A stretch of 64,000 bases of DNA from assembly GCA_019321725.1 (NCBI GenBank), contig CM033106.1, positions 17,458,551-17,522,550 on the forward strand. The letters are read 5' to 3'. Below, piece after piece: positions 24,283-33,800 of this stretch. The stretch comes from Paulownia fortunei (lineage: Eukaryota; Streptophyta; Magnoliopsida; Lamiales; Paulowniaceae). Position 1 is the stretch's first letter. Every line of letters starts with the position of its first letter. The position numbers and the translations under genes are program-made. The notes under the pieces were generated by a model. It was not told the origin of the DNA and made no database searches. It worked only from the letters and a program-made list of their open reading frames with translations.

Positions 24283-25270
24283 AGCACCTGCACATATGCA
24301 CTAGCATCCCCATGTCAATATCTATGAAAAGAAACATCTTTTTTTTAGACATGAATCATTGTGTGATCCTGTCGGGCTTATCGATGTCTTATCTCAATGA
24401 ACCCTCGACTCAAAATAAGTTTAAGATCAAGTCCATCGAGGCATGTTCCATAATCATCATCGCTTGCGCGACATGCCCTATAGGTATGTATGATTGAAGG
24501 GCTTTATCTAATTGATAAAATAATTAAAGATAAAAAAATACTTATTAATAAAAATTATTAATAAGATTATTTTTATCACTAATTAGCTCATCGAGCACAA
24601 TTCTAACTGAATGGACACATAAGACTCTATTCCTTCTTTAGTTCCCTCTTCTTTTGGGTGATGTCCTTCTAATCTAAGTACTCTTCAATCCTTCCACCTT
24701 TAGAATTTGGATTTCTAATCTAATTCTTAATTGGATCTTGATCCCATCAAATTCATAATTATTGGACTTAGGCCTAATTAATTAATTAATTAATTATGCC
24801 AATTTAATTGATTCAATTAAATAAATACCCACTAATTAATTGATCTAATCAGCTAATTAATTATTCATTTTGGCATTCCCTAATCTTACTAGGTCCAATC
24901 AATTTATCCATCAATTAATAAATAAATTCAACACAGGAATTAATTGAAGCCATAAAACTAATTAATTATATTAATTAATTACTCAATCAACAATAGGATT
25001 AAATCCTAAGCAAGAAACGAGCTTTTTTAAATTAGTGTGTGACACCTTAGGTTCACCAATAAGCTACTAGTGGATTCACAACTCTTGTTACTAAATAAAT
25101 AATTGATATTATTTTGATTAATCCTCTTAAATTTAAGTCTCTAAGAACCCACCAATAATTGTTTGTGTCTAACAACATGCCATAATGACTTAGGTGAAAT
25201 AGTGAACTTTTTCAATTACGTGAACAATGCATGGTCCTTCCATCAACTAATTTTCCGATTGGATCTAGGG
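24283..25270 (-). repeat. Copia-like 3' internal end plus second LTR fragment
   Basis: 24283-24510 matches 13601-13830. About 24600-25270 matches 12640-13195 in the same orientation, including the GTGTGACAC(C/T)(T/C)TA block. It is a decayed second LTR copy without clear ends. The stretch between is AT-rich with TTAATTAA runs. Confidence 0.5.
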
Positions 25271-25838
25271 TATGACTATTAGTCTCCTACACGGTTTTAT
25301 AGGCTGATTATTCATATTTTTTGCAAGAAAAATAATATTTTTCCTCCCAAAAATCGTCCACCCCTCCTTTGTATTCCTAATTATAACCCTCTTTAGGAAT
25401 ACAAAGTCTTATACCTACATACAAAAATTATTTTGTATATTGTTCCAATTCATAATTCTTTAAGTTAGAATTATCGAATTAGTTCAATTAGCATATAATT
25501 GCGAGTGGATATCTAAGGTGTGGATATATTTAGAGAATATACAATTGGAGCTCTAGGATGAACCAGTTCATTGAATTTGTGAAAATTTAAGAAATTCTAA
25601 TTTCAGCATCAAAAGATACGAATAATTTGGATCGTTGCATGTCTTCTGCAATCAATCAAGGCTTGTAGGTAAAAACCCTATTATTCCCATATTGGAATTA
25701 AATATCACACACTCGATCCAATTATACTAGCAACGGGATACATATGTTTATAAATTATGAATGTATTCATGATTTATGTTTTATGAAAATTTTAAAATTC
25801 AGTTGCACCATTCATGTTGGGGTTATGTGAACCCAACA
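25271..25838 (+). repeat. Copia-like LTR 3' end, plus orientation
   Basis: Ends GTGAACCCAACA at 25838; the reverse complement resembles the other copia-like LTR 3' ends (11774 onwards). Orientation is opposite to the neighbouring fragments. A 14-bp perfect hairpin lies at 25367-25406, about 450 bp before the end. No primer site follows. Confidence 0.55.
25367..25406 (+). promoter_or_regulatory. 14-bp hairpin in copia-like LTR
   Basis: CTTTGTATTCCTAA and TTAGGAATACAAAG flank a 12-base loop that starts TTATAAC. Its position relative to the LTR end matches the hairpins in the sister LTRs. Confidence 0.6.
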
Positions 25839-27160
25839 GTCCCATCCCAAAGTATAAAATATACACATACATCTACATGTATATGTATACATACATATGA
25901 TATAAAATATATATGTACACAAATATATATATATATATGTAATAGGTTTGAGATGGTTTTAGGGCAGGGTAGGGTGGAGCGGGGCACGGGTGTTGTCAAT
26001 GGACGATAGTATGGTGCGGTGAGTGGGGCTCCGTTGATGGCAGAGAGGTTGTTTGGTATGGGCGAGGTTTGGTGGGTTGGTATGGGCACTGGATTGGCGA
26101 GGGTAGGTGTGGCGAGGGTAGGTGTAGCGGGAGATGATGAAAAGAATACAAAGAAAGAATAAAAAATATATAAGGAGTTGTTTTAGTTTTAGTTTTAGTT
26201 TTAGTTTAAATTTAAGAAAAAGTAATAACTTTGTAGTTAAATTATGTTTAGCCCCTCTATTCAAAGTGAATATAAAAAATATTGAGTATATTATTGAATA
26301 TTATAAAACATTACATTAGTTTCAAGAGGATCTTTGTCTCAAAATATTTTGTAAACAGTATCTCCGAGGGAAAAATAAAATATTTGTATCTTTTTTTTAT
26401 TGATATCAGTATTTTTTATGACGTTCAGTGACATTAAATGCAATCTGATGGAGATAAACGTTAGGACGATAGGTAAAATTTTAACACTAAGAGGGATAAT
26501 TTTTGTGATAAAATACTAATTATCAATAGTTATTAACAATCAATAACCAGTTATTAACAACTATCAACTATCCAACTATTATTAAAGTAAACATATACCT
26601 ATAGTTTTTGTGGAATTCTAATGTAATTTTGGACCTTAAATATTAACAAGGAAATGAAAGAAATAATAAAAATGAAATATAAAATTATATAATTTCGTGT
26701 GAGTATAATCTTTTATTAAGAATGTTTTTTTTTTTAACTAAAATACAAGATCCAAAGATTGTGGAAAGGAAAATAGTACGAAAAAGAACCAAAATTCATA
26801 ACCCCGAACTATTTTGGTTGCTTAGGGAAATTGAGTTTGTTAGCATTTTGCTTAGCCTGGTTGTCATGCAACACCAATCACGCTCCCTAGTCCCTACGTA
26901 CCTCTCCTCATCCGCCTCCCAACACCCCTGGAGGCTGGGGCACCCCATTCTTGCTGGTTGGCTCCAGCAAAATAAGCATGCATTTGAGTACATAACAGAG
27001 GAAATTCTTGCGAGAGCAATCAATGTATCAATGTGTGTATTCACAAAATCATGCTTACAGACTAATTAAATAGTGATAAATTGCAGTTTTAGATAATGCA
27101 AAGCCCAAGCTTCTGCTTTAAAAGTTGTGGGGTTTTTTTACTCTCCTCTACTTTCCATTT
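25839..27160. other. Intergenic region with low-complexity repeats
   Basis: No gene is supported. It holds a (TA) run at 25922-25938, a G-rich patch at 25955-26130 with a quadruplex-type motif at 25962-25984, two 15-bp repeats GGCGAGGGTAGGTGT at 26096-26125, and four TTTTAG units at 26181-26204. Short frames here have no family resemblance. Confidence 0.6.
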
Positions 27161-27164
27161 TCTG

Positions 27165-27510
27165 TTAATAATTCTGTTACTGCAATTCTATTGCAAATTC
27201 CGTGGAGCTGTATAAATTTGATTCCAGTTGTATAAAAATGATTGAGCAAATTCAATTTCTCTATATCACTTTGTGAGCAAAAGTTCCTCGTTCAGGATTA
27301 GCAACTCCTCAAATTCCAGCCAGTCACGCGGCTATACGGTTTGCTTTATATTTCCTGTTATAATTCAATTACTGCAACTTCCATGGAGCTGTATGAATCT
27401 GATTCGACCTGTATAAAATCCATTCAAATTTTGATTTTCCAAAATTCACTTTGTCTCTGTATAACTCGGTGGGTGAAGGAAATCTTGTTTAAGATTGATT
27501 CAATTCCTCA
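27165..27510 (+). promoter_or_regulatory. Probable promoter region with a degenerate tandem duplication
   Basis: About 27170-27320 and 27353-27505 are diverged copies: both contain CC(G/A)TGGAGCTGTAT, then GATTC and GTATAAAA, then CACTTTGT. Two TATA-like boxes result, TATAAAAA at 27231 and TATAAAA at 27412, 181 bp apart and upstream of the ATG at 27656. Which is used cannot be seen. Confidence 0.4.
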
Positions 27511-27655
27511 ATCCTCGAGGAATTGTCTTTCTTTCTTCTCTCATTATAATATGATCCCATCACAAACCCACAAAAAATTTCAGTCACATTCACAGCTATT
27601 TTAACTTGGTTTCTCAAAGTGGGCCGGTAAATTAGACTGAGTGATAAGCTGTTTG

Positions 27656-27801
27656 ATGGCTGCGGCGATAGGGAAGAGAGTGCTGGACAAAGGGTGGCTG
27701 GCGGCACGGTCCACTGAGGTCGACCTCACCGGTGTTCAGCTCACCACCACTCATCCTCCTTCTCATCAGTCCCCATGGATGGAAGCTGTCGTACCCGGAA
27801 C
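27656..27801 (+). CDS. EBM: EBM exon 1
   Basis: Starts at the ATG ([20 protein letters not shown]), the first in-frame start before the conserved [12 protein letters not shown] block. It ends ...EAVVPG plus two bases of a Thr codon completed in exon 2. The donor is CGTAAT. Confidence 0.85.
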
Positions 27802-30800
27802 GTAATTTTATTCCCTCTTTCCATGAGATTTCTTTTGATGTGTCAATCATTTTGTCAATCATGATATATGCATAATCCAATGAGGTCTTGCCTAAATAAT
27901 ATTACTGGGGCTCAAAAATTTGTGGTCTTAAGTTCGAGTTCAGGTAGCTATTTGTCTACTTTTATAGTATTTAATTAGTTGATGTAGATTATTATTTGTT
28001 ATTAAAGGTCTATTGGTTGATTGTCCATTGATTAGTTCTTGATGATTAATATTCCCGATGTGATATGTACACATTGACATTGCATTTGGATGCATACAGT
28101 TAGAATTGAACTGGAATGAGATGAGTCTACAATATAGTAATAGTATTCTTTGGCTCAATTATAGTAGAATTCATTTGGGACTTTGTTAAATTACGAAAAT
28201 ATAGTGTATCTAAGTCAATTTATTGACTTTTCTGGTTCTTTTTAGTTTGATGGGAATGAGCTTATTAGGTTTCTGCTTTGCATTAACCGCCACTAATGTA
28301 TTCACTTTGTTAGTCCGCGAAGCGGTCCAACATTTCTTAATTCATTTCTTATATATTAGTAAATAAACGGAAAAGGTGGATAGTTTCTCTTTTCTTCTGA
28401 ATGAATTATAACAGAACTGCCTTCACCTCCACAATTGAAGTTGGCTGATTTTGAATGTCAGTGTCTTGGCAACCCTTGTGAAGAACAAGCTTGTGCCGGA
28501 TCCCTTCTATGGGTTAGAAAACGAGGCGATTATAGATATTGCTGACTCTGGGAGGCAATACTACACTTTCTGGTTTTTCATAACGTTTGAATGCGAGCTG
28601 GTAAGTGGTACTTTGGCCTAAATTATGTCCGGTAATATTTCGTTTGATATACATATCTTCTTATGATTGTAGTATCACTATTTTATGGTTTTTATGCATA
28701 CTATTGATGTTTATTGCAAGCTTTGGTCTTCTGTTTATGGATTTTCTACTTGAAGAATCTTTGATATATGCTGAAATCCATTCTTTACCTTGTCATATTG
28801 GTGGGATAAGTGACAATTTACCATCTCTTGTCATATGCTCTAATTACTGTTATTATCTGGTCAAAGTATGCAGAGGCATATACTAACAGGGACTTGAAAC
28901 AAGTTTTGTGCTTGAAACTAATAAGATTTAAGCATTGGCCATCAACAGATGCTCTAACTTCCCAAAATACAAAAAAAAAAATTATTCAATGTAATGCACA
29001 GGGAAACTATTTTTCCTTGTATTTGGTGAAATCTGTTATTTCTTACAGCTGTTAGAGAAAAAGGATGCTGTTAACTAAAACTGCAAGCTGGAAAATTGCG
29101 CGGTCCTTCAAAAAATGATAAGTGCGTAGCTGTTTGTGTGAAAGTGACTGATAATATCTGAGAGATAGCAGAAGAGACAAGAGAACTATCAACCTGCTTA
29201 ATCAACATTACAATCTCTATGTCAGACCTGATTCACTGATCGTTAAAGCTTATTTTTTTTTGTCAGGAATTAAATTCAGTAATAATCCTGAAACCGAAAT
29301 CAAAATATTTAAGTATTTTGTTGTCAATATTGGCTTCAAATAAATTTCAAATTTCCTTTTGCTAGTAGCACTTTGTGAGGAAATAAAGTTGAAAATGGAT
29401 GTTACCAATAAATTTTAGGCTATTTATATTGTGCCAAAAAACCAAAACATATCTAATTTGTAATTCCAACATTTGTATCAGTTATTGTAATAATGTTTAG
29501 AGCAGATTAATTAGAGGGAACCATAGGATTTCGACGATGTTTAGGTATTGTTTATGAAGTACCAGAAATTATTTTGATACCATTATCCACAATACACCTT
29601 CCAAAGGTCATAATGAACTAAGATAAAAATGCAAATTCTGGATGAGTTGAGGCAGATAAATGACACACCATAAACAGATTTGCTTATTTGAAGTGAAGAT
29701 GATATAAGATTATTTAATATGCATATAATCAATTAACTTGAGGAAAACGTTGCTCATAAGTTGAATTCATTGTTTAATAATTGATGTCAAAGTGCTGTTA
29801 GTGGTACTCTTCATACATAAGTTATGATTAAGTATTGTATTGCCAAAGAAGGATCTCATCCTGATAGTTACGGACCAGTTTAGGATGGTCATATTTTTTC
29901 TTGAATATATGTTGGTATTTTGAATTTTCATTATCATGTCTTCCTCAATCCCTAAGTAGTTCAATTCACATCATGCCTTCTTAAGATCTTCGCTTTATGG
30001 AAGCTCTCGGGAGCAGTGATTATAGTGCAGAAGCATAACAAAGTTGCTGCAATTTTAAGTGGCTATAGTCTGTTATAGCAGAGTAATTTAGATGATTGTG
30101 TGACATTAGGTCTGCCAGGTCAATGTGCTGATTGCATTAATTATTATAAAACATAATTCTGAGAAAATAAAGGTTCAGTTAAGTAGTTACACATGAAATA
30201 GTTCTGAAGTAATTCGTTGGCGATCATTAACCACAACTCCTTCAGGTCAGTATATCAAACCAGAGAATATGCAAAAGCTCATGAGAAAGTCCCTTCTGAG
30301 TTTACTCTAAGTTTGTGTATGATTAAAACTCTTCTAAAGATCAGCGGAAAGCATTTACTTTCAATCAAGTGATTGATTGCTAATAAATTGAGCTCTCTGT
30401 CAATAACATCAGTGGTTCAATCAGTTTACATACACATGTGATGTACATTTAGCAATCTCAACATCAATGATTTTCCGGCATTCGGTAGCTGCATTTAACA
30501 CATTTTATATCCATCAAAATGGGGGAAAAACAGAAAGGCATGTCAGCTGTGTGCTTGACCTGCAAACCATTAGGGCTTTGTATTAGAGATGAAGCCATAA
30601 CAAGGTAGGTTTTGTGAGGTTGTTATTACTGTCAGTGGTGCCATTGGTAGTATCCTTTTGCAATTTCTTTTTTCAGGGAGGTTTTTACTGGGGTTGATAT
30701 TGATAATGGTGATAATAATATTATAGATTGTTATTACTGTTGTGTACAGGGTTTTTTTTGCACTGCACTGTTGGGTTAAACTTATAATTTGATCTCCAGT

Positions 30801-33800
30801 TATGTTTTACTTAAATGCAGAATTAAAGTCGTTAAACCCCACCCCGTCTGGCTCTTTTCTGATGAACTGATCTTCTAAATTGATTTCAGTCAGCCAATCA
30901 ACATGTGGATCTAAATTTTCGTGCTATAAATTACTCCGCTGAAGTTTATTTAAATGGCCAAAAAGAGGTCCTTCCAATGGGGATGTTTCGAAGACATTCT
31001 ATTGATGTAACTGATATTGTAAATCCCGATGGTGAAAATATGCTGGCTGTCCTGGTGTACCCTCCTGATCATCCTGGAAGAATTCCCCCGAAGGTGGTCA
31101 AGGGGGTGGTCATGAGGTATGACTTAATTTCATGGAAAAATGCATTTTTTTTTTATTTTGAGGTAACTTTCCCCGTTGTTCACAGTAATACTGGAAATAA
31201 TTGTCACTTATAGATACAGTATGATGAGATAGGAAAATTGACTCCAGGAAGGAAATCTGTGGAAGATTTTAAATACCCTTTGAACTATGTTACTTCATAT
31301 TTACCACCTTAACAGGTCCACCCCAAAACCCGTAACAAAAGATACATTTTTTGTGTTTGTAGAATCTACTAAACAAAGCTTGGAAAGTGGTTGTAAAGTT
31401 GCATTATGTGGAAGTTTTTAGATGACAAATCAAGGAAAAACTACTATATATATTTAGTTCACTACCCTTTTGTTGAGTTAGAATTTATGAACCATGGGTG
31501 CTACCTAATGAAATTTATCCTTATTCTTATCCTTATCATTTCTTGGAGGACTCTTGATGCCTGAGCTTCTCAGGCCTCGAGTGGTGCAGTTAACATTTTA
31601 AAATTCGGTTCAATAGTATCAAACCTATGGTACCATATAATCATTCATAAACCATGACTTAATCACCTTAAAATATAGGGCTAATTACAATTTCCCTATG
31701 AAGTAGCTAATTTACCATCTCCTCTCATCCATCGGACAAAAACCTCCCTTTGAGTTTGCTCCATTGAAAAATCTAAAAGGAAGTTTAAAAAATTAAAAAA
31801 ATGGTAAGTAGAGAGGGATTTATTTGTAATGTTTATATAATTGAAATGATGTCTTTCTAATATACCATAATCGAATTTTATTACCTTGAAAATTCAAATT
31901 ATCTTACAATGCAAATATTATTCCACCTACCTCCCACCCCCTCCAAATATATAGAAAGTGTTTAGATCTTGGAATTGAGTTCTTAGAATAAACACAACTT
32001 CATTTTTATTTTATTTTTAAATAATTTAAAGATGCCCAGCCTTATCAAACTTTAAATCGTCTCTTTACCTTCCCCACTCCACCCATCCCCTCCTCTCTCA
32101 ATCTCTCCCTCCACCCCCCTCCTCTCTCTCTCTCTGGCTTACAACTATCATCACCTTATCTTTCTCTCTTCCTCCACAACGCTTCCTATCCCCTCCTCTC
32201 TCCTGTTCCCTTTTTCTCTCCCTCTTCCTCTCTCTTTTTCCCGTCGCTTCCTCCCTCGTTTCTTCGTCCACTCTCTCCTCTATCTCTTCCCTACATTGCC
32301 TCCAACCTCTCGCCCCCCCTCCCTCTCCCCCCTCTTCCGCTGCCCATCCTATACTCCATTTCTCCCTACTTGCTGCCATCCTCTTCCTCTCTCTTTTCTC
32401 TATTGCCACCCTCAAGACGAAAAGGAAAGTAATGACTAGAAAAGAAAAAAGAATTGGGAGAATAAAATAGGGGAAAAAAAGAAAAAATAATGAGAAGAAA
32501 AAAAAGAAATATAGAGAGATTATTTTAATTATTCTATTTAAATTTAATTCTAATTATTTTATGAGGGCACATCTCGTTTTTATATTTCAATCTTGCAAAA
32601 CTAGAAAAAATACTTGAACAAGTTATTTTTCTTTGAAAAATGCAAGAAAGATTGTTAGTTTATTGGCCAAAACAAAACAAAAAAACAGCCATCTACGATT
32701 AAGTTTTTGGCCTCAAATGACTTTCTTTTCCACCCAACACTAATATTATTGTAAGTGTTTCATTACCTTTTCCCCCTTTTATATATACACTTATTACATT
32801 TACACTCCCTCTAAATTTTAAATTTTACCAAGGGTATTTTGGTGACAAAATATAAGGACGATTTGTTTAGGGGTAAAATAGAAAGTTCACTAAAATTATA
32901 TGCTGAAGTCATCATTTTTCATTAAAACCCTAACGACAGTGGTAAACTTAGAGGGAAGTTTTTTTTTTATTATTGTAAAAGGAGGGGAGGAGTGTGAGAG
33001 AGGAGGTAAGTGTAACTAACCCTGTAAGATATAGAATCACTAGATAATTCTAAGATGGTTATATATATTCAGTCATTTCCTAATCATGTCACTTTTTTGT
33101 CACCATCATTCCCTATTATAATTAGGCTATGTTACAATATTAATGTAATCTTAAGAATCCATGTGAGCATTGCACCATTAGTTGTCTGCAGCCATGAGCA
33201 ACAGGTTTCATGGCCACCTGATGCAGAAGTCCTTTTTCATCTTAACATTGCCAATTTCAAGCATGTATTTTACTTGGAAACAAAAATAAGGAGGGTTTTT
33301 TTTCTTTTAAATCTTCAGGATGAATTTTGCTTTAACCTTAAAGAAATAACATGTGAATTAATTAGGTTAATAGGCTAGGTCTTTCACTTCTTCCTTAAGG
33401 GATTTGATATGTACTCCTATTTATGAAATATTCCATTATCCTAAATTTATTCTTTAATTACTCCTTGCGCGCCCTAAATAGCATACAATAATTATAAAGG
33501 TTCTCAGTATTCATGTATTGTAGAATCTGGGGTATCAGAATATCTCTGAACATTACTTCAAGGACTGTTTCAAGTGTTCTAATGGGCAGGCTGAGGTTTC
33601 TGTGGCGGATCTTAAGCTAACCTACTTGAGTAGGTTTACTCATCGTGGATGTCTGACAACTGTTGATAATCAGATTTTATGGTTTGATCAATTGTACATT
33701 CACTAGTATGTTTGATCAAATATATGAGAAGCTATAATCAAATTTACAGATAAAACATCATGATAAAATGGGTTTTGAATTTCGTTGCAGCTTTGCAGCT

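Noticed and set aside
24261..24497. 78-codon frame as a host gene
   Set aside because: It covers the end of a copia-like LTR and the adjacent internal tract also found at 13590-13830.
25776..26264. Overlapping frames on both strands near a possible short gene
   Set aside because: They cross microsatellites and an LTR end, with no conserved motif.
26796..27069. Possible exon upstream of EBM (frames of 82 and 115 codons)
   Set aside because: No splice context or family motif; the EBM start at 27656 already gives the expected N-terminus.
32098..32415. 105-codon Arg/Glu-rich minus-strand frame
   Set aside because: It is a product of the polypyrimidine tract; composition alone explains it.
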